Assembly: GCA_963971225.1 (NCBI GenBank)
Contig: OZ020267.1
Location: forward strand, 106,541,892 to 106,605,891
Direction of reading: 5' to 3'
Length of the DNA: 64,000 nucleotides
Origin: Melieria omissa
Lineage: Eukaryota; Arthropoda; Insecta; Diptera; Ulidiidae
The notes beneath the pieces are model-generated. The model was not told the DNA's origin. It worked only from the letters and a program-made list of their open reading frames with translations, and did not search any database. Of the stretch, positions 12,730-23,177 are shown piece by piece. Made by a program: the position numbers and the translations under genes. Each line of letters starts with the position of its first letter. Within the stretch, counting starts at the first letter, position 1.

Positions 12730-13215
12730 GACGATTTGTAGAAGACTTTCTTTAAAATTTTTCTTTTAAGTTTAGAATTTCGATAGGTATTCTTGAGAAC
12801 CAGAAAGTTAAAAACCTTCGCCTGTGAATTATTACGATGCCAACAGGTCTTGGAAACCTTGTAATGTAAAACCAGAGAGTTAAAGACTTTTCCCTCTGAT
12901 TAATAGGACGCCAAGAGGTCTTGGAAACCTTGTAAATGTTTTTCTTTTAACCTAAGGATTTGTATTGGAATTCTTGAGTACTAGGGAGTTGTAAGCCTTC
13001 CCCTGTGTATTGTTAGGATGCCAACAGGGCCCCTTGGGAACCTTGTAAACATTTTTCATCTAAGTTAAAGATTTCTACAGGTATTCTTGAGTACCAGAAA
13101 GTTAAAAACCTTCTGTGAATTATTGGATACCAACAGGTCTTGGAAACCTTAGAAATGTTTTTCTTGTAACCTAACGATTTCTACAGATCTTTTTTAATAC
13201 AAGAGAGACCTTCCC
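12730..13215. repeat. Degenerate ~110-120-bp tandem repeat
   Basis: Phrases of the type CTTGGAAACCTTGTAA, TTCTTGAGTACCAG and GGATGCCAACAGG recur near 12850, 12912, 13030 and 13139. The irregular spacing suggests deletions within an old array. The ~250 bp before it (12480-12730) is unassigned. Confidence 0.65.
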
Positions 13216-13690
13216 TTGTGAATTATGGGGTGGAACTATCCTTTTCTAATTTGGTATGTCCACAGACCTTCTGGGCAATCAGAGGGTTAAACATCTCCCA
13301 TCAAATGTTGCCTGCCGCGCCTAAACAGCGCCAAAATCATTATGCGCACTTTGGGCATCCCACCCCCCTCTCATCTAATTGCAACAACAATAGAAATAAT
13401 TTTGGAAAATTTCCAATTAATTGCGGCATAAAATATGTCTGCGTACAGTAATGGTTATTGCGACTGTTGCTGTTGTTGCTGGCCACAATTTTGTGGCATG
13501 AGTTGTCGCTGGGTGACTTTGGCTTTGCGCTATAATAATTTTTTTATGCTGATTATGCGCCTGACAGCGCATACAAGTTGAGCTTAATAAGTGCCCTTTT
13601 TGCTGGGCACTATGTACGCTACATGCGGTCGACTGTGGTTGGCAGTTGGTATGGATTTGTTTTCGCCAAGGAAAACTTTTTCAAACGGTT
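13216..13690. other. Noncoding DNA, no recognised feature
   Basis: Ordinary composition; no supported feature. Confidence 0.5.
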
Positions 13691-14320
13691 AATACTTAAA
13701 TGAAAGTCATGTTTGACTTAAATGATTTAAAATAATTATTAAAAAAATGAAAAAATTAATAAAAGTTTAATTAGTTTTTTTTTTATTTTTGAATTAATTA
13801 ATTAAAATACTTAATAATAATTAATAAACAATAATTAAAAAATAATAATTAATAAACAATAATTAAAAAATAATAATTAAAAAATAATAATTAATAAGAA
13901 TAAAATAATTTTTTTGAAATAAATATTTTATTTAATTTTTAATTATTTGTTTAAATTTAATTAATTAGTTATTAATTAATTATATAATTTATTAATTATT
14001 TAATTATTTTTTTTAATTTTTAATTAAAAAAATGAATGAATTAATTAAAAAAAATTAATTTTTAATTTAATAATTAAATTAAAATAATTAATTAAATAAT
14101 TAATAAATTATATTATTAATTAATAACTAAATAATTAAGTTTAAACAAATAATTAATTTTTAATTTAATTTTTTTTAATTATTATTTTAATTAATTAAAA
14201 ATTACATAAATCAATAAATTTTCACTAAATTAATTTTTATTTTTTATTTTTAAATTTTTATTTTTTTGAAATAATTCTTTTAATTCATAAAAAATAAAAA
14301 ATTAATAAAATTTCAGAAAA
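13691..14320. repeat. A/T-only tract with a long imperfect hairpin
   Basis: Almost every base is A or T, built from AATTAATTA and AATAATTAA units. About 13935-14027 and 14062-14165 are near-complementary: the left arm reads AATTATTTGTTTAAATTTAA and the right arm, inverted, reads AATTATTTGTTTAAACTTAA. A centre near 14045 would give arms of roughly 85-95 bp. Confidence 0.75.
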
Positions 14321-16974
14321 TCCGTTCTGCTGTAGTCCGCATGTCTGTCCGCATATAAAGTTGTGGCCTTATGGTACTTTATAAGTTCCTAACAATGTCA
14401 GGCTATTTTTGCTTATAGTTAAGCAGTGTATTAGAAATGGGCGTGGTCGTTAAGGTTTAGCATTCACATAACCCATTTAAAGTTGCAGGTTTCACTGTTA
14501 AATAATTAATAATTAATTTTAAATAATTAATAATAGTAATTTTTCACAGTAACTTTCTATGTTTAACTGATCTTTTGACTTAAAGATAGATTAATTAATT
14601 GATTAATGGACTAAATTGATTACTCTTATTGCATTAACTTGTGCTCAAGTTCATAGTTAAACATACCAGACTCTTTACTTTCTTAATAATTTTTGCTTAT
14701 TTTCTACAATTTTGGTTTCCTTATTTTCCATTCACTTCGCTGCTGCCCGCTTGTAGCGTGTCACCACTTGGCAATTTTCATGCTTTTCACTTGCAAATCA
14801 GCTTCGGCGCGCCTTTATGCCAACTAACAAAATCATTCACATGCAAAGTGGCAACGTTCGGACCAACAGTGAGACAGACAAACGCATTGAATGTGTTCTC
14901 GCTCACAGCGCCAACCAAATGCATTTTGCACATGAATAGCGTGTTGTGTGCTTCATACCGTCGCTTCTTTGCATTGCAATGAATTTTGTTTGTAGTCTTG
15001 CAATGCTGTTGCAACTCGGCTACTTTGACTCAATTTCGCACTTCAAATGCAAATGAGAGACTGAGTTGGTCTACTAGTGGCGCGTCTCTAATTGTCTGTG
15101 GAATATTTTTAATATTTTTAATAATAATAAATAATATTCTTTTTAATAAAAACGCCTTTTGTTTGATACAATTTTTGATTGAAACATTTTCCTAGTACCG
15201 TAATTGATTTTATCTTTTTTACTTCCTTTTACAATTATTGTCTCATAAAATTTTTACAATTATTGTCTCTTATAAATTTTTGAATTGCAACATTTTACCT
15301 ACTAAACAATTTCTCTCTCTGTTTTGTTTTGTCTCAAATTTTTGCTTCCCGCAATAAATTTCCAATTTCACATTCTATTTTGTTGTTGTTTATCTATTGT
15401 TGGCCACAAAAGGTGCGCACATTCAAAAAATTTCACTACTGACCTTCTTAGTCAATTCCATTCAATAACTACAAGCAACAAGCAATCAAGCCAAAACACA
15501 AGCAACCATGTTAAAACATCAACAACAAAGGTATGAAAATAATTTTTGGCATTTTGTCAAACATTATTGTTGTAGAAGTTATGCTGAATGTGGCCCACTT
15601 TTTGTGTGTGTGCCGGGTTGATGATGGAAAGCGCAAGCCGACACACTCAAAGGAACTGACACAAGCACACAGGTAGATGAATAGCTGCCATTGTTGTTAT
15701 AGTGAGTTTTGTTGGTTGTGTAGTTAGGTGGTTTGCAGGCAAAATTTCCTTTCTGTGTGTGTCCTTTCTAACATACAAATTGAGCGCCGATTAGATTCAA
15801 TCAGCTGCCATGACATAACTCATTCAATCATTAGAGTTTACTACTTGCCCCACTTGTCTTTTGTTGCCTTGCAGCGGAATTAAATTTTCACCAAAGCTCA
15901 CCTCACTTGTGCATCTTTCATCCTTCGAATATAATTGATAGCCTGCCCAGCTTTTCTCCAAAGCACTTGACGCATTTGTGGGCTAACGTCGAGTTGATTG
16001 TTTTTTATGTTTGCTTTTGGATCTTTCGCCATCACTACCTCTACCTACCTACCTACCCACCTGTACACACACACAGCATAAATTTGTTGTTGTTGCTGCT
16101 ATCCCATAACGTTTTCCTCTCTATCGTTTCATTGTGCCGTTTTTTGTGCGCATCTTCTGGATATTTTTTTTGTTGGTCGTTTGTCGGTTTTTTTTTCTTT
16201 GCTACCATCCCGTGTGGCATGCGAAGTTGTCGGTCTGTGTGTGTGTGTAAAGCAGCCTCAAGGTTATTGCCTTCTATCGCGCTGCTACCAACACGTTTTC
16301 CTGATTTTCCACGTTCAATTTTTTCTTGTTGCGTTGCCGCTCCTTCGTTCGTTCGCTATTTACTTTGCAAATTTCCAGTTATTAAGTTTACTAGCTGGGC
16401 TGCTTTGGCACGCTTTGCCTTTGGCGCGCGCTGGCGTGCTGTGTTGTGATTTGTCCGCTGTACGGTCAAAGGTCAAGGATTGCGTTGGCAACCCTACCGA
16501 ATAAAATACATAATTTCTAGCATTTTTAGGTGTAAGTAATATCTGTCCCGGCACGAACTGGACTGGCAGCGTTTTGGCACTTGCTTCATGCACACAAAAG
16601 AGGTTAGATTCGTAACGGCGAGACGGAGCGGAGTGATTTGGAAAGGGAATGGCCGATTCGGGTTGCGTAGAAAGTGAAAGTTGCCGTAAAACATTGTCTG
16701 TGGTCCGTTGGGCATAGACAAACGTTGTTGGTATGCTTGAGTGATTATGTTTTGGTCGTTTAGTTCTTTTAGCATAATTTAGAAATGATTTGTACGAACC
16801 GTTTAAGAGGTTGTTTCTTGCAAGATTTTAGAAACCATTTTGTTGTTAAGAAACACTCAATTTGTTGTTTCTTAGTGTTGGTAGTCATTTAAGAAATCAA
16901 TTTAAAGGTTAGGCTTAGGTTGGATGAAAGCAAATATGAAATGTTAGCAAAGGCTCTAAATTTTTCTGTTATCT
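14321..16974. other. Noncoding DNA with ordinary-complexity islands
   Basis: 14321-15300 is A/T rich. 15300-16750 is more balanced and contains CA/GT runs (about 16060-16075 and 16236). Frames of up to 180 codons on the + strand (15907-16449) overlap frames on the other strand, are Phe/Ser/Cys rich and show no domain. I leave them out as genes. A CAACAACAAAG-GTATGA string at about 15521-15536 resembles a 5' splice site after a short ATG-led segment, but this is too weak to call. Confidence 0.4.
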
Positions 16975-16978
16975 TTAA

Positions 16979-17218
16979 CCCATTTGAGACGACGATTTTT
17001 TTCGAACACGGTCCCCAGGAGCGAAATTGTTTTTCTTTGCATTGTACACAGTAAAACCAATGCCAAATTTGGTTTTCCTGTACTTTACAGATTTCATTAG
17101 TTCCAGAAAAATCTTATTTTGACGACTAGTTTACTCAGAATAACTGATAATTCCATATTACTGTCTTATAGCCTCGGAAATTCATTACACACACGTTGTG
17201 CAATCGGTCTCGAATGGG
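16979..17218. mobile_element. 240-bp TTAA-flanked MITE, piggyBac type
   Basis: The left end reads CCCATTTGAGACGACG. The right end read inward is CCCATTCGAGACCGATT. TTAA lies immediately outside both ends (16975-16978 and 17219-17222). The interior is noncoding. Inverted ends starting CCC with an exact TTAA duplication place it with piggyBac-type elements. Its ends differ from those at 6839-6921 and 17727-17931, so it is a separate family. Confidence 0.75.
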
Positions 17219-17562
17219 TTAATCATTACGCTCTATGGAAGTTTGCAGGAAGTATCTGACTTTTAGTTTATTTCTTAGAGTTTATTACTTAAAAAACGTT
17301 TGCAGGAAGAATAGTGGAGTTCAAGTGCGTTCTACGAGATCCTATGAGTTCTTATTTACGAGTTTGGTCTGAAAAGTATTCGACATAAGAAAGATACAAC
17401 AAATTTGATCTCTATTTTTAATTTCTTTCTAATTTCTTTGAAATTTTAAGTTCACATACTTCGTTTAGCTCTGATTTATTGCACTAGTAGAGAATTGAAA
17501 ATGTTCCTTTCCGCGTACAGCTATTTTATATGCCATAATCTTAATTCAATATGTGACAAATA

Positions 17563-17948
17563 CAGTGCTTTTCGCTTACAACGAATCCGTTTAAAACGAT
17601 TTTCCGCCTAAAACGAACCAGTTTCAAAAGTTCGCGCTTTATGTTTTCGCTTATTACGGACCAATTTTAAAGCGAACTTTCAGTTAAAACGAACCATTTT
17701 GCCCGGTCCCTTGAAGTTCGCTTTAACCCTTTCGGGACTACTGAGATAATACGTCCCAGCAAGGTTTTAATGCCCCTCGAAACAATTATTCAAATCTTAC
17801 GACCCACCCAAAATATTGTTTCGATTTTGGTGTTCCCGCATAAAAGGATTATTTTAGCATTTGTGAGCATCCAATATAATTTTCTAAGCCCAACGTTCAT
17901 AAAATTAAAATTAAACTCCGTCCCGAAAGGGTTAAGCGAAAAGTACTG
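17563..17948. mobile_element. TA-flanked pogo-type MITE (host of a nested element)
   Basis: The left end reads CAGTGCTTTTCGCTTA and the right end inward reads CAGTACTTTTCGCTTA, 15 of 16 matching. TA flanks both sides (17561-17562 and 17949-17950). Strings like AAAACGAACCA and GCGAACTTTCAG recur inside. A second transposon interrupts its right arm, so the undisturbed element would be about 177 bp. Confidence 0.75.
17727..17931. mobile_element. 205-bp TTAA-flanked MITE nested in a pogo-type MITE
   Basis: Both ends read CCCTTTCGGGAC inward, a perfect 12-bp inverted repeat. TTAA is present on each side (17723-17726 and 17932-17935). The outer sequence GAAGTTCGCTTTAA...GCGAAAAGTACTG closes up naturally if the insert and one TTAA are removed. 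This gives the order of events: the pogo-type element first, the piggyBac-type element second. Confidence 0.8.
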
Positions 17949-17973
17949 TACTTTATTTTTATATATTCATAGT

Positions 17974-18112
17974 CAGTGGCGCTCACAGGTTTTCATTTGG
18001 GGGGTTTGCGTACAACTTTTGTGCCTAATATCATTTGAAACCATATTTTTTACCAGCGATTTTCGTGTTTGGGAAAGTTTGAACCCCCTAAACCCCTCTG
18101 TTTGCGCCACTG
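17974..18112. mobile_element. 139-bp CAGTGGCGC element (copy 1)
   Basis: The left end reads CAGTGGCGCTCACAG. The right end inward reads CAGTGGCGCAAACAG. The interior holds a short run of G near the left and CCCCCTAAACCCC near the right. Ends of the CAGTGGCG type are common among hAT-like elements, but I find no matching 8-bp target duplication, so the superfamily is unresolved. Confidence 0.6.
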
Positions 18113-18271
18113 CTTGGTCTCTGCTATCTCTCGAATCTTAATTCAACCATTATCTAACGAAATTTAATGATCTTGAGCGATGTTTTTGTCAGCGATCACA
18201 GTTTTTGAATGTTCCGAACGTTTATTGTCCCCCAAACTGAAGGAAATGTTGATAATAAGAAGCAAAGGGAG

Positions 18272-18392
18272 CAGTGGCGCACACAGTTGGGGGTTCAAAC
18301 CCTCTCTGCAAATATAAAAATCGCTACAATATGGTTTCAAATGGTATTGGGGCTTATAAGCTGTACGCAAGACCCCCTCCCCCCACTTAGTG
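18272..18392. mobile_element. CAGTGGCGC element (copy 2, inverted, one end decayed)
   Basis: It starts CAGTGGCGCACACAG and then follows copy 1 read in reverse: GGGGGTTCAAAC, AAAATCGCTAC, ATATGGTTTCAAATG, TTGTACGCAA-like and CCCCC strings appear in the same order. The far end is altered (CCACTTAGTGG). The two copies lie head to head across ~160 bp and could form a stem. Confidence 0.6.
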
Positions 18393-18519
18393 GAGCACGC
18401 AAGATTTCGTCTTCCAGTAAAAGTAAAATTATCCAGTAAAAGCGCTGAAATACTTCCTCCGGAGAGGGGAAATAAGGACGTACTGTATGTTTGTAAGCTC
18501 TTTGCATCTTTGTGTCCTC

Positions 18520-19719
18520 ACCGAGAAATGGAACCATGGCATTCTAAACCTCGGTGAAAACAAGGTTGTTGCATTGGATATTTCTAAAGCCTTTGACCGG
18601 ATGTAGCAGAAAGCACTCGTGTCAAAATTGACGCCTATGGCGTCGACAGTATCTTCTCCCGTTGGATTACGAGCTTCCTATATGATCGCTCTATTCGTGT
18701 TGTAGTAGACGGCATAGCCTCGGAAAAGCATTCCCTTAGCGCGGGAGTGCCGCAGGGTTCGGTCCTTTCTCCAACCCTTTTCCTTATCTTTATCAACGAC
18801 TTATTGTCATCGACGAAGAATCCCATCTACTCGTTTGCGGATGACAGCATCATTTGTCATTTATACTCCTTCACAAAGCGCCCCAGCTCTGTGGAGACTG
18901 AGAGAGAACGGCGCCGCATGAATGACACACTTAATAGCGACCTACAACAACAACAACCTAATAACCTCAAAGGGGAGTCAACCGAACAGAGTAGATTTTA
19001 AACCTCGCAAGTCCCAATGTTGCCTGTTATCCCATAAACGATGCTCCCCACATCCCAACACATTCCTGGTTATGGATGGTGTGAGTATTGCGGAATCGGC
19101 AGCTCTTGATGGTCTGGGCTTGTCGATTAAGAACGATCTTTGTTGGAACGATCATATTTTTGGTGTGTCAAAGGAAGCAGCCAAGTGCCTCGGCTTCTTA
19201 AAGCGGTGCAAAAAATATTTCACCCCGTCTGATCTCCGCATTATTTACACTACCTATATCCGACCTAAAATGGAGTTTAACTCGCACCTATGGGCAGGGG
19301 CTACAAAAACCCATTTGGAGTTTCTGGATCGGGTGCAAAACCGTGCAATTTAATTTATAGGGGACAGTAGGTCATCCAGTTCTATTGATTCCTTGGAACA
19401 TCGTCAAAACGTGGCATGAGACGTTTTCGGCAATTGCTCAGATAAACAGCTTTCTGCCATCACTTCGGGTATTCCCCCGGACAATCCGTTTGAACACTGG
19501 CGCCCATGCGCCAAAGAAAGTGCGCCCGTACAGCGCGATTGTGGAATGGTCTCTCTGCAGATATTTTCCCCAGCACTTACGATCTTGATGGATTCAAGGC
19601 AGGAGTCCATAAATTCTTCACCCAAAATCCTTTCTCCCAACCGATATATCCTTCCTGAACCAGCGCAATGCCTCGCATTTATAGGGTTATCCCCTACGCG
19701 TTGACTCGTTAAAAAAAAA
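18520..19719 (+). pseudogene. Decayed non-LTR retrotransposon, reverse transcriptase 3' part
   Basis: Pieces of one reverse transcriptase read through three frames. LDISKAFDR lies near 18573-18599; MPQGSVLSPTLFLIFINDLL begins at 18747; the catalytic FADD box is at 18834-18845; the C-terminal part (WNDHIFGVSKEAAKCLGFLK) follows in another frame around 19140-19200. Damage includes a TAG just after the LDISKAFDR box, frameshifts near 18630 and 18920-19000, a stop replacing a Lys codon near 19350, and deletions near 19410 and 19515 relative to the copy at 49691-50590. The 3' end is a short A run at 19711-19719. The family is jockey/CR1-like by its box order; the clade is not resolved. The 5' half is missing or beyond recognition. 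Confidence 0.8.
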
Positions 19720-20779
19720 GATGCTTTTCGCTTCTTCAAATTCCATTTATACTTAAACATATTGAATTCTATGAATGTGAAGGTTTTTACGAACATTTAA
19801 CATCATTTAATTTCAAGGTGGTAAATGATGGCAGCAGCCTTTCCAAAATAAATATTTAATGACTGGTCCATTCTAGATTTTTCCATCTTCACAAAAACCT
19901 TCACATCGACTGACTGAACTCATTGTCAATCAATAACTGCACATTCAAAATGGCTATAATTTTGTTCAGTACCAAATGTTTCGACCTCTCAACATATTCC
20001 CTACAAATTCTGCCATCTTCATGTTGAGGTCGAACATTTTTCAGACTTCTCTTGTAATTGAAAAACAGTTCAATATTGACAGAAGATATTTATTTGGAGC
20101 AGCCGTGGAACATGAACTCTTCTACTAAATATTGAATGATCTCACTTTTTTAATAATATCTATATTCTTTAAACAATTTTCAGACTCTTTATTTGAATTG
20201 GATCAATCATCAAATCCACCTCAATCAAATCACTCAATCCAGATTTTTTAAAAACTGCGTCATCAGTGTCCAATTTCTTTGCTTTCTGTTGCTGAAAAAT
20301 GTCTAAATTGCATAGTTTGCGCATTTTACACATTTCTAGTTGGCTTTCCAAGAATTTACAATTTCTCCGGAGCACACCCACTCTTCGTCTCTCTCTTTTT
20401 CTCTCTCTCTTGATCCATCTATTTCAATCTAATGCTGATGATGCTGACCCATGCAGTGTAATTTTACTGTCAATTCGAGCAGCCAAATTAATTTTCGAAG
20501 ATTGCATTCCAGCGCAGCAATTACTGTCAACAACTGCCCATTTGGTTTTTTGTAGACTTGAACTTCAACAAATTACAACAACAAAAACAACAACCAGAAT
20601 AATACCGGCATCACTGAGACTCCACCACACGGCAACAGCCCAAAAACCAGCACACAAAATCATTTCTATTTATTGCCACTGTAGTTGCTATTGTAGTTTT
20701 TGTTGTTTTTGTTTTTGTTTGCGTAGACGAAAACCGGCACTAATTATGTCGCCGCTCGAACCTCCTGCGCGCGCTTAAG
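19720..20779. other. Noncoding DNA, no recognised feature
   Basis: A/T-rich DNA becoming more balanced after ~20400. A 159-codon frame at 20299-20778 lacks any domain, is Ser/Leu/Cys rich and runs through CAACAACAA repeats; not called. Confidence 0.45.
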
Positions 20780-21340
20780 TCCATCGTTCATCGCTCATCG
20801 TTGAGCGTCGCAGTGCAGTGTCGTTTTGGCATTGCAAAGAAATAAAATTCGGAAGTTGTAGTTGGCCAACAAACGAAATGAAATGAAACGAGCCAGCAAT
20901 TCGGAACCAGCAACAACAGCAGCAGCAGCAGCAACAATGGAACAGCGGAAACCAGCTGCGGGCTGCTGGGCGCGCGCTAACTGGCCCGTTGTATGGCCAA
21001 AACGGTGGCTAACAGTGGGGGCCGGTGGAGAAGCTGTTTGGCTGTTAACATGGCGCACATTTCGCTAGCAGCTGCCTTTTTCTCTCCCTCGCTCGCTCTC
21101 TCTGTCCGACCGACTGTCGGACAGAGTATTGACGCTCTCTTTCGTGTATTTTTTGTGATTTTTGACTGGACAACCAGACGGTCTGACTGACTGCACAACT
21201 TTAGTCCACAGACGACGTTCGTTAATCTGCCATGACGGCGCGCAGCATTCGACAAAAGCTGCCACTGAAAACAAGTGAAATGCGCTGCTGGCAGGTAACG
21301 TGCGGCCGCAATGGAATGCCGCATGGTTTGTCGGGGTGAC
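20780..21340 (+). promoter_or_regulatory. GC-richer island, possible promoter/5' exon
   Basis: Composition rises sharply above the surrounding DNA. CGCAGTGCAGTGTCG near 20808 resembles dipteran initiator context; a CAG/CAA run follows at 20905-20937, common in fly 5' leaders. GCAG-GTAACG at 21291-21300 could be a 5' splice site. There is no downstream coding exon in the window to confirm a gene, so this is only a candidate transcription start region. Confidence 0.25.
21232..21339 (+). CDS. Candidate 35-residue small ORF or first coding exon
   Basis: ATG in the context GCCATGA opens a 35-codon frame starting MTARSIRQKLPLKTSEMRCW and ending at TGA 21337-21339. If the GCAG-GTAACG at 21291-21300 is used as a splice donor, only the first 21 codons would be exon. 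The peptide is basic, with no membrane segment or known motif. It sits in the GC-richer island. An ORF this short arises by chance often, so support is weak. Confidence 0.15.
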   Translation: MTARSIRQKLPLKTSEMRCWQVTCGRNGMPHGLSG

Positions 21341-21599
21341 GACGTTAAGTAATGGCACTGACTGTGCGGTTTTCAATCGTTGCCATCGGTGCGAGTCGGT
21401 GTCGGTTGTGTGCGACGCTCTTGAAATGTCAGCAAAATTGCACAATAATAAAAGCGGCACTTTTTCTAACCAGTTACGCGATGCATTGATTTTGCTTAGT
21501 CAAAAAGCCGCTTAAGAGTTTAGGTTTATGCAATGCCGAATCAAACTTTTGTTATCTGAATGAAAAGTCTTTAAAAATGGAGTTCTATTAATTATTTTC

Positions 21600-22821
21600 A
21601 GTAGGGGAATGGGTCCGGTTGTGGGCACCTTTTTGTTTTTGGCTCATAACTTTTTACCAAGTTCTTCTTAATCGGACATATGGACATCTATGGAAAGCTA
21701 GAAACCTTAGCTAACAAGTAATGACAAAAGTAAATCGATTCCGTCAAATAGAAAACTTTTTTTTTTAATTTTGTAAAGTAGTCATTTTTAACAAAAATTT
21801 TTTTTGGGTTCGGTTGTGGGCACCCTTGGAAAATCTGCTGGAAACGAGGAAATATTAAGAAAAACCAACACGAATATAGAAAAATATTAAGTTTTAATTA
21901 TTTGAAGCACAATGCACGCATGTGAAGTAGCTGGTACGCATGTGGGCACATTTTAGATGGACGGGCATTTCAAAATGTAAGTGACCAAGTCATTCTCCTG
22001 GGCTGTCAAGAAGACCTAAAGTAAAATGAAATTCAACCTAATTAATCAACACTCTTCAAGTGCTGTGACGTGAAGAAGGTGGAAAACACCAGTCAACCTG
22101 ATTCGATAACATCCACGAAAAGAAGAAAAAGAAGAAAACACCACCGTCGACAGCTTTGATGTCTCCGAAATTTTCTTCCACCTTCTTTTTGTAGCGTTGG
22201 GAAATCGCATACGCTGCGGCAGTCGATTTTGTGGTTAGCTTATCTGCAGAACAATGTTAAATTACATCCAACACATTAAAAAAATATCGGAGGATTTTTG
22301 TTATTTTCCCTCGGAAGATAAGCTAAAACAACCAAAAAATGCGTTAAAAGACCATTTTTGATGAAATAACTTACCAAAACTTACAAAATCACTAAAAGAC
22401 GGGTGCCCACAACCGAACTAATTGCGGTGCCCACAACCGAATTTGGCAGCCATTTTGAGAAGTAGTGAAAAATTTGTTCGGGGTAAACATATTGGTTGTA
22501 ATCAATATTGGATCACAAAGTATAATAAATTAACTAAATAAAAACGCACTTTACTCGCCTTCTCGATGGATTCACTTCGATTTATGACACCATTTAAAAT
22601 GTGTAAAAAATTTTTTGTCTTATTTTTTAAGCACAGAAAGATATATATGGTCCCAGCACAAAGCAGGCGTGTCTGTTCGACTTAGTATTTGGCACAAAAA
22701 GATCGTGGTTCCATAATGAACAAATGGCCTTAGTCAAAAAAACCCAGCCTGCTTTCTATCAAGAGATACGAAGGGGTGCCCACAACCGAACTATGCCCAC
22801 AACCGAACCTTTTACCCTACT
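21600..22821. mobile_element. 1.2-kb non-autonomous DNA element with GTGCCCACAACCG boxes
   Basis: The ends read AGTAGGGGAA on the left and, inward, AGTAGGGTAA on the right. A box CGGTTGTGGGCA occurs at 21616 and 21811 in one orientation. Its complement occurs at 22403, 22427, 22775 and 22794. Pairs of such boxes clustered near both ends, in opposite orientation, look like transposase-binding subterminal repeats. No open frame of useful length is present. The target duplication is not clear, so the superfamily is unknown. Confidence 0.7.
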
Positions 22822-22861
22822 ACATCGAAGGCGAATTTTCTGTATTTAGTGTTGAGTGACT

Positions 22862-22965
22862 TATGATATCAAAACGGGCCCATTTCGTGGCCTAAGTGTG
22901 TCCTTCGGCAAGTCCCATGCCCAGACAGCCACCTTATCTTAACCTAACCTGATCTAACCTTACTA
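22862..22965 (+). mobile_element. Second copy of the CCTAA-tailed short repeat
   Basis: TGATATCAAAACGGGCCCAT, then GTGGCCTAAGTGTGTCC, aligns with TGGTATCACAATGGGCC...CCGAGTGTGTC of the copy at 1191-1357, and it too ends in CTTAACCTAACCTGATCTAA. Divergence is substantial. Adjacent tRNA-like sequence follows on the right. Confidence 0.45.
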
Positions 22966-22969
22966 AGTG

Positions 22970-23050
22970 TTGCGGAAATCGAACTTAAAACCCACCCAAA
23001 ACCCACTCTTAATCAAACGTACTACGCATTGAGCCACGGCCCGCCGCGTC
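22970..23050 (-). other. tRNA-like sequence, probable SINE head or tRNA relic
   Basis: On the minus strand, GTGGCTCAATGCGTAGTACG resembles a tRNA D arm/A box, and AAGTTCGATTTC about 45 bp later resembles a T arm/B box (consensus GGTTCGANTCC). TTTGATTAAGAGT lies where an anticodon arm would be. The T stem does not pair well and the acceptor stem is not evident, so this is not a functional tRNA gene. Confidence 0.35.
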
Positions 23051-23177
23051 GCTGTCTTCATACACTGGCTTTTCTTTATTTTCTACTCACTTCCTCTTCA
23101 TTTCCTGCTTCATTTTTCTTGATTCTCTACATGACTTTTCCTCTTTGCTTGTTATTATTTACCCAATGTGTTTATTA

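Noticed and set aside
15907..16449. 180-codon open frame on +
   Set aside because: Low-complexity Phe/Ser/Leu content, no domain, overlapping + and - frames.
22970..23050. Functional tRNA gene
   Set aside because: A- and B-box-like strings are present but the stems do not pair; at best a relic.
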